Positions 1 through 8,127 of a stretch of DNA of 64,000 nucleotides are shown in pieces; position 1 is the first letter of the stretch; the number at the start of each line of letters is the position of its first letter. The position numbers were made by a program, and so were the translations under genes. The notes below the pieces were generated by a model. That model saw only the letters and a program-made list of their open reading frames with translations. It did not search any database and had not been told where the DNA came from. Source of the DNA: RH-AL1 sp964235705 (GTDB taxonomy: Bacteria; Pseudomonadota; Alphaproteobacteria; Rhizobiales; Beijerinckiaceae); the NCBI GenBank assembly GCA_964235705.1, contig CAXSDP010000016.1:1-64000 (forward strand). The letters are read 5' to 3'.

Positions 1-68
1 CTATGGTGCGCCGACCGTCGCGGGCCCGCCGCGTCCCCGCCAGCATCCTTGCCGCCCCAGGTGACACC

Positions 69-752
69 ATGCTCTTCGCAAGCCCTGCTCTCCATAACCG
101 CCCCGCCCCCCGGAACCGCCGCACCGTCGTCGCGCTGGCACTCGCCGGCGCCCTCGCGGCATTGACGGGCCCCGTCGCCGCGGAGGGGGCCAACAAGGTG
201 TCGGTCGACGAGTTGATGGCGAAGGAAGCCCTGCCCGACATCGTGCAGGGCAAGGACGACGCGCCGGTCACGGTGATCGAATACGCGTCCATGACCTGCA
301 CGCACTGCGCCCACTTCGCCGAAACGGTCTACCCGACCCTGGTCAAGACCTACGTCGACACCGGCAAGGTGAAGTTCATCCTGCGCGAGTTCCCCCTCGA
401 CCCGCTCGCGACCGCCGGATTCATGCTCGCGCGCTGCGAGGGGCCGGACAAACGGACGGCGGTGACCGACCTCCTGTTCGCGCAGCAGAAGAACTGGGCC
501 TTCGTCGACAAGCCGCTGGAAGCCTTGTCCTCGCTCCTGAAGCAGACCGGCATGAGCCAAGGGGGCTTCGACGCGTGCTTGAAGGACCAGAAGCTCTACG
601 AGGCCGTCAACGCGGTGCGCGACCGGGCCTCGCAGAAGTTCGGCATCAACGCGACGCCGACCTTCTTCGTCAACGGAACGAAGGTGACCGGCGAGGTCAC
701 CTTGGACAGCCTCGCCAAGGTCATCGACCCGCTGGCGGTCAAGAAGAGCTGA
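69..752 (+). CDS. DsbA-family periplasmic thiol-disulfide oxidoreductase
   Basis: A 227-residue exported thioredoxin-fold protein. An Arg-rich N-terminus is followed by a hydrophobic Ala/Leu stretch and a probable cleavage site near residues 38-39 (VAA|EG). The redox motif CTHC is at residues 77-80 inside YASMTCTHC, and the cis-proline loop ATPTFF is near residue 197; these mark the DsbA/Thioredoxin_4 family, which oxidises (or with a different partner isomerises) cysteines of secreted proteins. The ATG at 69 is preferred because AGGTGA lies just upstream and it starts directly at a signal peptide; an in-frame ATG at 3 and unseen upstream sequence cannot be excluded. Neighbours at 1.8 and 2.7 kb are also thiol-redox genes, which fits a shared theme. 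Function as a disulfide catalyst is well supported; the partner and direction of electron flow are inferred. Confidence 0.88.
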   Translation: MLFASPALHNRPAPRNRRTVVALALAGALAALTGPVAAEGANKVSVDELMAKEALPDIVQGKDDAPVTVIEYASMTCTHCAHFAETVYPTLVKTYVDTGKVKFILREFPLDPLATAGFMLARCEGPDKRTAVTDLLFAQQKNWAFVDKPLEALSSLLKQTGMSQGGFDACLKDQKLYEAVNAVRDRASQKFGINATPTFFVNGTKVTGEVTLDSLAKVIDPLAVKKS

Positions 753-805
753 GACACGCGGACGGGCACGCTGACGTCGGCGGCGCGGCCATCGCCGCGC
801 CGGGA

Positions 806-1474
806 TCAGGCGCGCCCGGCCTGGGTCGACAACCGGGACAGGTCGATGCCGAGGTTGCGGATCGCGCGCTCGTATTTCGACTCGAGGGCGCGGTCGAAGA
901 TCAACGACGTATCGGCCGGGACGTTGAGCCATCCGTTGTGCTGGATCTCCGCCTCCAGCTGCCCCGCCGACCAGCCGGCGTAGCCCAGCGCCAGCACGGC
1001 GCGGTCCGGTCCCGAGCCGTTGGCGATCGCCCGCAGGATGTCGAGCGTCGCCGTCAACGAGACGCCCTGATCGATGGGCAGCGTCGAATCGTCGATGAAG
1101 AAGTCGTCGGTGTGCAGCACGAAGCCGCGACCGGTCTCGACCGGGCCGCCCTTCAGCACCTGCATCGCGCCGGCGCTGCCGGGCAGGCGGATCGCCTCGC
1201 TCTTCTCGATGACCTCGAGCTGCACCAGCAGTTCCGGGAAGTTGACCTTGGGCGCGGCCCGATTGATGACGATGCCCATGGCGCCCTCCTCCGAGTGGGC
1301 GCACAGGTAGATCACCGAACGGGCGAAGCGCTCGTCCACCATGCCGGGCATGGCGACGAGCATCTGCCCGTCCAGGAAGCCGCCGTGCGAATGGACGGAT
1401 CCGTTGGCGTTCGCCCTGCCGCGACGTTTCGTGCCGCGACGCGCGTTGGGGGCATCGTCCCTGGTGCCTTTCAT
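806..1474 (-). CDS. yqgE: YqgE/AlgH family protein (UPF0301, DUF179)
   Basis: A 222-residue protein of the UPF0301 family, usually about 190-200 residues. Recognisable family segments are FLDGQMLVAMPGM near the start of the conserved core, RSVIYLCAHSEEGAMGIVIN, and the C-terminal ALGYAGWSAGQLEAEI. The first 30 or so residues are basic and low in complexity and may not all be translated; the conserved core begins about residue 32. No catalytic residues are known for the family and its function is not established; links to alginate regulation come from Pseudomonas only. It is divergent from the DsbD-like gene at 1781 and converges with the DsbA-like gene. Family assignment is firm, role unknown. 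Confidence 0.9.
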   Translation of the reverse strand: MKGTRDDAPNARRGTKRRGRANANGSVHSHGGFLDGQMLVAMPGMVDERFARSVIYLCAHSEEGAMGIVINRAAPKVNFPELLVQLEVIEKSEAIRLPGSAGAMQVLKGGPVETGRGFVLHTDDFFIDDSTLPIDQGVSLTATLDILRAIANGSGPDRAVLALGYAGWSAGQLEAEIQHNGWLNVPADTSLIFDRALESKYERAIRNLGIDLSRLSTQAGRA

Positions 1475-1780
1475 AGCCGCGGCCTCTCGTCGTCTGGGTC
1501 GATTGGGGTGCCTGGTTCGATTCGTCCCGGCCCGGATGCGTCCGGTGCCGGGCCGCGTGGCGAGGTTGTCGGTGTCTTGGAGGTTATCGGTGTCTTGGGG
1601 AATACGCGCACGGAGATGAAGTCGGATGTCATTCNNNNNNNNNNNNNNNNNNNNNNNNNNNNNNNNNNNNNNNNNNNNNNNNNNNNNNNNNNNNNNNNNN
1701 NNNNNNNNNNNNNNNNNNNNNNNNNNNNNNNNNNGAGGTTATCGGTGTCTTGGGGAATACGCGCACGGAGATGAAGTCGG
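1475..1780. other. Divergent intergenic region with hairpin, tandem repeat and scaffold join
   Basis: This 306-base stretch separates yqgE (minus) from the DsbD-like gene (plus). It holds a perfect 8-bp inverted repeat, CGGCCCGG at 1528-1535 and CCGGGCCG at 1548-1555 with a 12-base loop, a two-copy 18-bp tandem repeat (1562-1597) and the first run of 100 N (1635-1734). After collapsing the duplicated 55 bases the true spacer is about 151 bases. It must contain both start regions; I could not identify convincing -35/-10 boxes. Confidence 0.6.
1562..1597. repeat. 18-bp tandem repeat, two copies
   Basis: GAGGTTGTCGGTGTCTTG (1562-1579) is followed at once by GAGGTTATCGGTGTCTTG (1580-1597), one mismatch. 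The second copy is also the start of the 55-base segment repeated after the N run (1735 onward), so the apparent third copy is an assembly duplicate, not real. Confidence 0.8.
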
Positions 1781-1789
1781 ATGTCATTC
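1580..1789. other. Scaffold join: 100 N flanked by identical 55-mers
   Basis: Bases 1580-1634 are identical to 1735-1789, and 1635-1734 is exactly 100 N. A 55-base overlap is what two de Bruijn graph contigs share when the final k is 55. The real sequence is probably continuous, with 155 bases here being artefact. No gene is interrupted: the start codon at 1781 lies in the second copy, and the matching ATG at 1626 in the first copy is spurious. Confidence 0.9.
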
Positions 1790-2677
1790 AAACAAAAATA
1801 CCTTCGATCGGCTCGTGCCTTTCCGGCACGGTGCGCTTTTGGTGCCGTCTTGTGTGTTTCCTGCATCGGCGCGGGCGGCGTCCTCCGACAGGTACCGTCG
1901 GCGGCGGCGCAAAGTTTCCTGATCGGCCCCAACGCCCATCCCGCGACGGTGCGCCTGATTGCGGCGCCGGGGCCCGAGCACGGCAGGTATGAGGCGGGCG
2001 TCGAGATCACCATGGTGGCAGGTTCGCACACCTACTGGAAGATGCCCGGCGACTCCGGCGTCCCCCCCGTCTTCGCCTTCAACGGATCGGAGAACGTCGC
2101 CGGCGCGACCGTGTCGTTCCCCGCGCCGACGCGCATCAGCGAGGAAGGCTTCGACGCGTTCGGCTACACCGGCCGCGTCGTGTTCCCCGTCGCGGTGACG
2201 CCGGTCGACGGCGCGAAGCCGGCCAAGTTGCGCGTCGACGTGACCTACGCCGTTTGCGACAAGATCTGCGTGCCCGGCCACGCCGACGCGACCCTGACCC
2301 TGGCCCCCCGGGACGGTGGCGTGGCGGGCGACCTCGTCGCCGCCGCCCTGGCGCAGGTTCCAAAACCGCTGCCCGAGGCCGAGCGGGGCAAGCTGTTGAT
2401 CGCGCCGAAGGGGGGCGGGGCCGCCGGCCCGCCGGGCGCCTCGGCCTGGACCCTGACGTGGACCGGAGCCACGCCGGTCACGGACATCTTCCCCGATGCG
2501 CCGGAAGGCTTCGTCTTCGACACGCGCAAGCTCGACGCCAACCATTGGACGCTGACCGCCAGCGAGAGCGTCGGCGCGACCGCGACGGTCAAGGTGCCCG
2601 TGTCCCTGGTCCTCAAAGGCGGCGCTGGCGGCTACGCCGTGTCAGAAACGCTCGACGTCCGGCCCCCGACCCAGTAA
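1781..2677 (+). CDS. DsbD alpha-domain-like periplasmic protein
   Basis: A 298-residue exported protein. The N-terminus (MSFKQKYLRSARAF) followed by a hydrophobic stretch to about residue 44 (AAAQSF) is a long signal peptide. The body matches the N-terminal (alpha) domain of thiol:disulfide interchange protein DsbD: SHTYWKMPGDSGVPP, and VTYAVCDKICVPG with the CxxxC cysteine pair near residues 157-161. The eight-helix membrane domain and C-terminal thioredoxin domain of full DsbD are absent, so this is a stand-alone alpha-like protein. It probably passes electrons to periplasmic targets, with the membrane part encoded elsewhere (for example CcdA); that is inference. It is 43 bases upstream of the peroxiredoxin on the same strand. 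Confidence 0.82.
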   Translation: MSFKQKYLRSARAFPARCAFGAVLCVSCIGAGGVLRQVPSAAAQSFLIGPNAHPATVRLIAAPGPEHGRYEAGVEITMVAGSHTYWKMPGDSGVPPVFAFNGSENVAGATVSFPAPTRISEEGFDAFGYTGRVVFPVAVTPVDGAKPAKLRVDVTYAVCDKICVPGHADATLTLAPRDGGVAGDLVAAALAQVPKPLPEAERGKLLIAPKGGGAAGPPGASAWTLTWTGATPVTDIFPDAPEGFVFDTRKLDANHWTLTASESVGATATVKVPVSLVLKGGAGGYAVSETLDVRPPTQ

Positions 2678-2720
2678 GCGCCAAGCTCCGAATGGTTCCG
2701 ACGTGGGAAGGATTGAACGC

Positions 2721-3367
2721 ATGACGATCAAGGTGGGGGACAAGATCCCCGAGGCGACCTTTCACGTGATGACGGCCGACGGACCGGCCCCCCGCGCCAC
2801 CAGTGACATCTTCCCCGGGCGCAAGGTCGTGCTGGTGGCGGTGCCGGGCGCGTTCACGCCGACNNNNNNNNNNNNNNNNNNNNNNNNNNNNNNNNNNNNN
2901 NNNNNNNNNNNNNNNNNNNNNNNNNNNNNNNNNNNNNNNNNNNNNNNNNNNNNNNNNNNNNNNTCTTCCCCGGGCGCAAGGTCGTGCTGGTGGCGGTGCC
3001 GGGCGCGTTCACGCCGACATGCAGCATGAACCACCTGCCGGCTTTCATCACCCATGCCGGAGCCTTCAAGGAGAAGGGCATCGATGAGGTGCTGGTGACC
3101 GGGGTCAACGACGTCTTCGTGATGGGTGCCTGGGCCAAGCACACCGGCGGCGAAGGGGTGGTGACCTACCTCGCCGACGGCAGCGCCAACTTCGCGCGAG
3201 CGATCGGCCTCACCCTGGACCTCGGCGAGCGCGGCCTCGGCGTGCGCTCGAAGCGCTACGCCATGGTCGTGGACGACGGTGTCGTGAAGAGCCTGTCCGT
3301 CGACGAGAACCCGGGCCAAGCGGTCGAGGCCAGCGCCGAGAACGTGCTGAAGTCGCTCCACGTTTGA
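2721..3367 (+). CDS. Peroxiredoxin, Prx5/AhpC-TSA type, split only by a scaffold join
   Basis: Reading 2721-2863 and then 3019-3367 (removing 100 N and one copy of the duplicated 55 bases) gives one clean 163-residue protein of normal Prx5 length. As printed, the 155 extra bases break the frame. The peroxidatic cysteine is C49 in VPGAFTPTCS, the diagnostic Prx5 motif; NDVFVMGAW and LGVRSKRYAMVVDDG follow as in the family. Such enzymes reduce hydrogen peroxide and alkyl hydroperoxides with glutaredoxin or thioredoxin in the cytoplasm. The ATG at 2721 has GGAAGG nine bases upstream. The gene is intact in biology; only the assembly is broken. Confidence 0.9.
2809..3018. other. Scaffold join inside the peroxiredoxin gene
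   Basis: Bases 2809-2863 equal 2964-3018 (55 bases) around 100 N at 2864-2963. Deleting 155 bases restores the reading frame and the conserved TPTCS motif, which is independent evidence that nothing is missing. Confidence 0.95.
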
Positions 3368-3416
3368 TCACCCGCGCGGTCTTGACCCCCGCGCCGGCTG
3401 GGGACGATAAGGGCTC

Positions 3417-4034
3417 GTGAGCCCCACCATCGTCCTCATCGACAATTACGACAGCTTCACCTGGAACCTGGTGCACGAGCTCGGCGCGCTCGGCGCCACC
3501 GTCGAGGTATCGCGCAACGACGAGGTGAGCGTGGCGCAGGTCATGGACGCGGCGCCCGACGCGATCGTCATCTCGCCGGGCCCCTGCTCGCCGCGCGAGG
3601 CCGGCATCTCGCTGGACCTCGTCCGCCGGGCCGGCCCGACGATCCCCACCTTCGGCGTCTGCCTCGGCCACCAGGTGATCGGCGAGGCCTTCGGCGGCAC
3701 GGTCGTGCGCGCGCCCCACCCCGTCCACGGCAAGGTCGCGACGATCACCCACCGCTCCGAGACGATCTTCCGGGGCTTCAACGCGCCCTTCAAGGCGACC
3801 CGCTACCATTCGCTCGTCGTGTCCCGCCCCACCCTCCCCGACGCGTTGCGCGTGACGGCGGAAACGGATGGGCTCATCATGGCGCTGTCCCACGCCACCC
3901 TGCCGATCCACGGCGTGCAGTTCCATCCCGAGAGCATCGCGTCGGAGGGCGGGCGGCGCATCATCGGCAACTTCCTCGACCTCGCGCGGGATTGGAACGC
4001 GCGCGCGGCGCGGCGGCGGGCCGTACCGGCGTGA
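3417..4034 (+). CDS. trpG: Anthranilate synthase component II (glutamine amidotransferase)
   Basis: A 205-residue class I glutamine amidotransferase. The nucleophile C82 sits in FGVCLGHQ and the triad partners H170 and E172 in VQFHPES; LIDNYDSFTWNLV at the N-terminus is typical of TrpG/PabA. It releases ammonia from glutamine for TrpE to make anthranilate from chorismate; trpE is not in the window. It starts at GTG (3417) with AAGGG just upstream; no ATG is suitably placed. It heads a trpG-trpD-trpC-moaC-moeA run with tiny spacers. It could also serve 4-aminodeoxychorismate synthesis (PabA role), as some TrpG proteins do; the trpD neighbour favours tryptophan. Confidence 0.93.
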   Translation: MSPTIVLIDNYDSFTWNLVHELGALGATVEVSRNDEVSVAQVMDAAPDAIVISPGPCSPREAGISLDLVRRAGPTIPTFGVCLGHQVIGEAFGGTVVRAPHPVHGKVATITHRSETIFRGFNAPFKATRYHSLVVSRPTLPDALRVTAETDGLIMALSHATLPIHGVQFHPESIASEGGRRIIGNFLDLARDWNARAARRRAVPA

Positions 4035-4047
4035 CGATCGCCCCGAC

Positions 4048-5085
4048 GTGACCGGCGCGCTCAAGCCCACGCTCGCCGCGATCGCCGCCGGACGCTCCCT
4101 GTCCCCCGCCGAGGCGGAGGCGGCGTTCGGCCACCTGCTGTCCGGCGAGGCGAGCGCGGCGCAGGTGGGCGCCTTCCTGATGGGACTGCGCGTGCGCGGC
4201 GAGAGCGTGGACGAGATCACCGGGGCGGTCGCGGCGATGCGCGCCACCATGGTCAGGGTGAGCGCGCCCGAAGGCGCCATCGACATCGTCGGCACCGGCG
4301 GCGACGGGCACGGCACCTACAACGTGTCGACGCTGGCCGCCCTCATCGTCGCCGCCTGCGGGGTGCCGGTCGCCAAGCACGGCAATCGCGCCTCGTCCTC
4401 CCGCTCCGGCGCCAGCGACGTCCTCGCCGCCCTTGGCGTGACCATCGGCGGCGATCGGATGGCGGTCGAGCGTTGCCTCGCGGCGGCCGGCGTGGCCTTC
4501 ATGTCGGCCGGGGCGCACCACGGCGCGATGCGCCACGTGGCGGCGGCGCGCGCCGAACTGGGGGTGCGCACCATCTTCAACCTGCTCGGGCCGCTGGCCA
4601 ACCCGGCCGGCGTCCGTCGCCTGCTCGTCGGGGTGTACGCCGCCGAGTGGCTGGAGCCGCTCGCCCGCGTCCTCGGCGCGCTCGGGGCGAAGCGGGCATG
4701 GCTGGTCCACGGCTCGGACGGCCTCGACGAGGTCACGACCACCGGGCCGACGGCCGTCGTCGCCTGGGAGGACGGACGGTTGCGCAGCTTCACGGTCGAG
4801 CCGGCGGACCTCGGGCTCGTCCGCGCCTCGCTCGCCGACTTGCGCGGCGGCGACGCCGCCCACAACGCCCTGGCGCTACGCGCCGTGCTCGCCGGCGCGC
4901 GGACGCCGTACCGCGACATCGCCTGCCTCAACGCCGCCGCGGGGCTCGTCGTGGCAGGGCGCGCGGCCGACTTGTCCGAAGGGCTCGACCTCGCCGGACG
5001 CGCCGTCGATTCGGGGGACGCCCGCGCCGTCCTCGATCGCCTCGTCCTCGCCTCCGCCGACGGCGCGCTCGAGCCCGCGAGGTAG
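4048..5085 (+). CDS. trpD: Anthranilate phosphoribosyltransferase
   Basis: A 345-residue protein, the normal TrpD length, that transfers phosphoribosyl from PRPP to anthranilate. The glycine-rich PRPP loop IVGTGGDGHGTYNVST, the KHGNRASSS segment and FNLLGPLANPA are all present and intact. The GTG at 4048 is chosen because it opens directly into the helical N-domain (TGALKPTLAAIAAG) 13 bases after the trpG stop. The gene is followed three bases later by trpC, so the three trp genes are surely co-transcribed. Confidence 0.95.
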   Translation: MTGALKPTLAAIAAGRSLSPAEAEAAFGHLLSGEASAAQVGAFLMGLRVRGESVDEITGAVAAMRATMVRVSAPEGAIDIVGTGGDGHGTYNVSTLAALIVAACGVPVAKHGNRASSSRSGASDVLAALGVTIGGDRMAVERCLAAAGVAFMSAGAHHGAMRHVAAARAELGVRTIFNLLGPLANPAGVRRLLVGVYAAEWLEPLARVLGALGAKRAWLVHGSDGLDEVTTTGPTAVVAWEDGRLRSFTVEPADLGLVRASLADLRGGDAAHNALALRAVLAGARTPYRDIACLNAAAGLVVAGRAADLSEGLDLAGRAVDSGDARAVLDRLVLASADGALEPAR

Positions 5086-5088
5086 CCG

Positions 5089-5883
5089 ATGACCGACATC
5101 CTCCAGCGAATCGCCACCTACAAGCGCCGCGAGATCGCCGAGGCCGAGGCCGCCCTGCCCTACGCCGCGATGATGGCGCGGGCGGAGGCGGCGAGCCCGC
5201 CGCGCGGCTTCGTCCGCGCGATCGAGGCCAAGCTCGCCGGGGGTCGCGTGGCTTTGATCGCCGAGATCAAGAAGGCCAGTCCGTCCAAGGGCCTGATCCG
5301 CGCCGACTTCGACCCGCCGGCGCTCGCCCGCGCCTACGCCGAGGGCGGCGCGGCCTGCCTCTCGGTGCTGACCGACCGACCCTCGTTCGGGGGCGACCTC
5401 GCCTTCCTCGACGCGGCGCGGGCGGCGGTGTCGATCCCGGCGCTGCGCAAGGATTTCATGTTCGAGCGGTACCAGGTCGCTGAGGCGAGGGCGCACGGCG
5501 CCGACTGCGTCCTGCTGATCATGGCCTGCCTCGACGACGCCACGGCGCGGGATCTGCGCGACGCGGCGGGGGCGTTGGGCATGGACGTCCTGGTGGAAGT
5601 GCACGACGAGGCGGAGCTCGATCGCGCCCTGCGTCTCGAAACCCGCCTCCTCGGCATCAACAACCGGAACCTGCGGACCTTCGCCGTGTCGCTGGAGACG
5701 GCCGAACGCCTCGCCGCCCTGGTTCCGCCCGACCGCATCCTCGTCGGCGAGAGCGGCATCGTGACCCACGCCGACTGCCTGCGCCTGCGGCGTTCCGGCA
5801 TCGGCACCGTGCTGGTCGGCGAGAGCCTGATGCGGCAGGCCGACGTGGGCGCCGCGACGCGCGCCCTGCTGGGCGAGGCATGA
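5089..5883 (+). CDS. trpC: Indole-3-glycerol phosphate synthase
   Basis: A 264-residue single-domain TIM-barrel enzyme, not fused to TrpF. The phosphate/substrate segment IAEIKKASPSKG carries the catalytic lysine; LRKDFM, GINNRNL and VGESGI are the other signature strands. It closes the indole ring from CdRP in tryptophan synthesis. The ATG at 5089 has GAGG overlapping the end of trpD, and the stop is one base before the moaC start, so translation of trpC and moaC is likely coupled. Confidence 0.96.
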   Translation: MTDILQRIATYKRREIAEAEAALPYAAMMARAEAASPPRGFVRAIEAKLAGGRVALIAEIKKASPSKGLIRADFDPPALARAYAEGGAACLSVLTDRPSFGGDLAFLDAARAAVSIPALRKDFMFERYQVAEARAHGADCVLLIMACLDDATARDLRDAAGALGMDVLVEVHDEAELDRALRLETRLLGINNRNLRTFAVSLETAERLAALVPPDRILVGESGIVTHADCLRLRRSGIGTVLVGESLMRQADVGAATRALLGEA

Positions 5884-5884
5884 G

Positions 5885-6361
5885 ATGAGCGCGCTGACCC
5901 ACCTCGACGAGACCGGCGCCGCCACCATGGTCGACGTGGGCGGCAAGCCGGTGACCGAGCGCGTGGCGGTCGCCGAGGGCCGCATCGTCATGCTGCCGGC
6001 GACGCTCGACCTCGCCCTGTCCGGCACGGCGAAGAAGGGCGACGTGGTCGCCACCGCCCGCATCGCCGGCATCATGGCCGCCAAGCGCACCGCCGACCTC
6101 ATCCCGCTCTGCCACCCGCTCGCCCTGACGCGGGTCAAGCTCGACATCGCCGCCGACGGCGCCCTGCCCGGCTTCCGCGTCACCGCGCTCGCGAAGGTGT
6201 CGGGGCAGACCGGCGTCGAGATGGAAGCGTTGACGGCGGTGTCGATCGCGTGTCTCACGCTCTACGACATGCTGAAGGCGGTGGATCGCGGCATGCGCAT
6301 CGACGGCGTGAGGCTGCGCGAGAAGAGCGGCGGCGGGAGCGGGCATTGGCGGGCGGAATGA
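5885..6361 (+). CDS. moaC: Cyclic pyranopterin monophosphate synthase MoaC
   Basis: A 158-residue MoaC, normal length, which converts the MoaA product to cyclic pyranopterin monophosphate in molybdenum cofactor synthesis. AARIAGIMAAKRT-like, DLIPLCHPL, TGVEMEAL and LYDMLKAV are present, with D128 and K131 at the positions corresponding to the E. coli active site. The C-terminal loop, usually KSGGKSG, reads KSGGGSG here (K147 kept, position 151 Gly). The trpC-moaC-moeA order is common in alphaproteobacteria and is probably one transcript; it does not imply a pathway link. Confidence 0.95.
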   Translation: MSALTHLDETGAATMVDVGGKPVTERVAVAEGRIVMLPATLDLALSGTAKKGDVVATARIAGIMAAKRTADLIPLCHPLALTRVKLDIAADGALPGFRVTALAKVSGQTGVEMEALTAVSIACLTLYDMLKAVDRGMRIDGVRLREKSGGGSGHWRAE

Positions 6362-6392
6362 CGGGCGGGGCCAAGGTGTCGGACGCGATGTC

Positions 6393-7643
6393 GTGAGCGA
6401 GCGGGACCTGCTGCAAGTCGGCGAGGCGCTGGAGCGCATCCTCGCCCCGGTGTCGGCGCTGCCGGGCGAACAGGTGCCGCTGCGGGAGGCGCGCGGGCGG
6501 ACGCTCGCCGCGGACCTCGCCGCGCGCCGCACGCAGCCGCCGAGCGACGTGTCGGCGATGGACGGCTACGCGCTGCGCTTCGACGACCTCCATGACCTCG
6601 ACCGGCCGCTGACGCTGATCGGGGAGAGCGCCGCCGGCCGGGGCTACGGCGCTTCGCTGAACCCCGGCGAGACGGTGCGGATCTTCACCGGCGCGCCGGT
6701 GCCGGCCGGCGCCGACACGGTCCTCATCCAGGAGATGGCGGAGGCGCGGGGCGCCGTTGTGCTCGCGCGGGAGCGACCGGCGCGCGGCCGCAACATCCGC
6801 GCGGCGGGCCTCGACTTCACCGACGGCGACGTGCTGTTGCGGGCCGGCACGCGGCTCGGCGCCGCCGAGCTCGCGCTGGCGGCGGCGATGAACCACGCGA
6901 GCGTGCCGGTCGCCCGCAGGCCGCTCGTCGCGATCATCGCCACCGGCGACGAACTCGTGGCACCCGGCGAGGCGGTCGGACCGGATCAGATCGTCGCCTC
7001 CAACGCTTTCGCGGTGGCGGCCTTCGTCGAGGCGGCCGGCGGCGTCGCGCTCGACCTCGGCATCGTCGTCGACGACCTCGCGAAGCTGGAGGCGGCGATC
7101 GGCGCGGCGCGCGAGGCCGGCGCCGACGTGCTGGTGACGCTGGGGGGCGCCTCGGTCGGCGACCACGACCTCGTCAAGCCGGCGCTGGCCAAGCAGGGCA
7201 TGGAACCCGGTTTCTGGCGCATCGCGATGCGGCCGGGCAAGCCGTTGATCCACGGCCGCATGACGGCAGGAGGGGGAACGGCGGGGGCGATGACGGTCCT
7301 CGGCCTGCCGGGCAACCCGGTGTCGTCGATCGTGTGCAGCGTGCTGTTCCTGCAGCCGCTGTTGCGGGCGCTCTCCGGCGACCCGCGGGCGGCGGCCGAC
7401 CGGAGCGAGCCGGCCGTGATCGGCGCGCCCCTGCCGGCCAACGACAGGCGCCAGGATTACCTGCGCGCCGGCTTGCGCATCGGGGCGGACGATCGACTGG
7501 TCGCCACGCCGAACGCGCTGCAGGATTCATCCATGCTGCGGGTGCTGGCGGAAGCGGAATGCCTGCTCATCCGAGGCCCCAACGCGACCGCCGACGAGCC
7601 AGGCGCGCCCTGCCGCGTCCTGCGGCTGCGCGGCGGTTGGTAG
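6393..7643 (+). CDS. moeA: Molybdopterin molybdotransferase MoeA
   Basis: A 416-residue MoeA that inserts molybdate into adenylylated molybdopterin. SDVSAMDGYAL, the RIFTGAPVPAGAD loop, IIATGDELV, TLGGASVGDHD and GLPGNPVSS are conserved domain signatures in the usual order. It begins with GTG (6393); an ATG at 6388 is in another frame. It ends the trp-moa operon and converges with nusB 16 bases later, so no gene follows it on this strand; lexA, which often sits here in Rhizobiales, is absent. Confidence 0.95.
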   Translation: MSERDLLQVGEALERILAPVSALPGEQVPLREARGRTLAADLAARRTQPPSDVSAMDGYALRFDDLHDLDRPLTLIGESAAGRGYGASLNPGETVRIFTGAPVPAGADTVLIQEMAEARGAVVLARERPARGRNIRAAGLDFTDGDVLLRAGTRLGAAELALAAAMNHASVPVARRPLVAIIATGDELVAPGEAVGPDQIVASNAFAVAAFVEAAGGVALDLGIVVDDLAKLEAAIGAAREAGADVLVTLGGASVGDHDLVKPALAKQGMEPGFWRIAMRPGKPLIHGRMTAGGGTAGAMTVLGLPGNPVSSIVCSVLFLQPLLRALSGDPRAAADRSEPAVIGAPLPANDRRQDYLRAGLRIGADDRLVATPNALQDSSMLRVLAEAECLLIRGPNATADEPGAPCRVLRLRGGW

Positions 7644-7659
7644 CAAGGCTGGTCGCGGC

Positions 7660-8127
7660 TCAGGCTTTCGGGCCGTCGAACTCGTCGGCCCGGTACTCCC
7701 GGGCCATGTTGTCGAGCACGGCATTGATCATCCCGCTCTCCTCGCGCCCGAAGAAGGCGCCGGCGACGTCGACGTATTCCTTGATGACGACGCGGGCCGG
7801 GATGTCGCGGCGCTTCTTCAGCTCGTAGGCGCCGCCGCGCAGCGTCGCGCGCATCACGCTGTCGACGCGCGAGAGCGGCCAGGACGCCACCAGCGTCCGG
7901 TCGATGGTGCGGTCGAGCGGCCCCTGGTCCTCGAGCACGCCGCTGAGGATGTCGCGGAAGAAGGCGAGTTCCGCGCGGTTGTACTGGTCGCCCTCGATCT
8001 CGCCACCGATCCAGAACGCCTCGAACTCGGCGTAGATGTCGGGCAGCGCCTTGCCGGTCACGTCCATCTGGTAGAGCGCCTGGACCGCCGCGAGGCGGGC
8101 GGCCGAGCGTTCCGTCGCCCGCGCCAT
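7660..8127 (-). CDS. nusB: Transcription antitermination factor NusB
   Basis: A 155-residue all-helical NusB that binds boxA RNA with S10 (NusE) in rRNA antitermination. ARLAAVQALYQMDVTG at the N-terminus and the C-terminal PARVVIKEYVDVAGAFF with ESGMINAVLDN are characteristic. The ATG at 8127 overlaps the ribH stop in the arrangement TGATG and has GAGG upstream, so ribH and nusB are translationally coupled; a longer in-frame reading to 8157 would overlap ribH and is not needed. ribH-nusB is a widespread pair. Confidence 0.95.
   Translation of the reverse strand: MARATERSAARLAAVQALYQMDVTGKALPDIYAEFEAFWIGGEIEGDQYNRAELAFFRDILSGVLEDQGPLDRTIDRTLVASWPLSRVDSVMRATLRGGAYELKKRRDIPARVVIKEYVDVAGAFFGREESGMINAVLDNMAREYRADEFDGPKA

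Noticed and set aside
575..1774. 400-codon plus-strand frame across yqgE and the first N run
   Set aside because: Includes 100 N and is antisense to yqgE; composition is that of a shadow.
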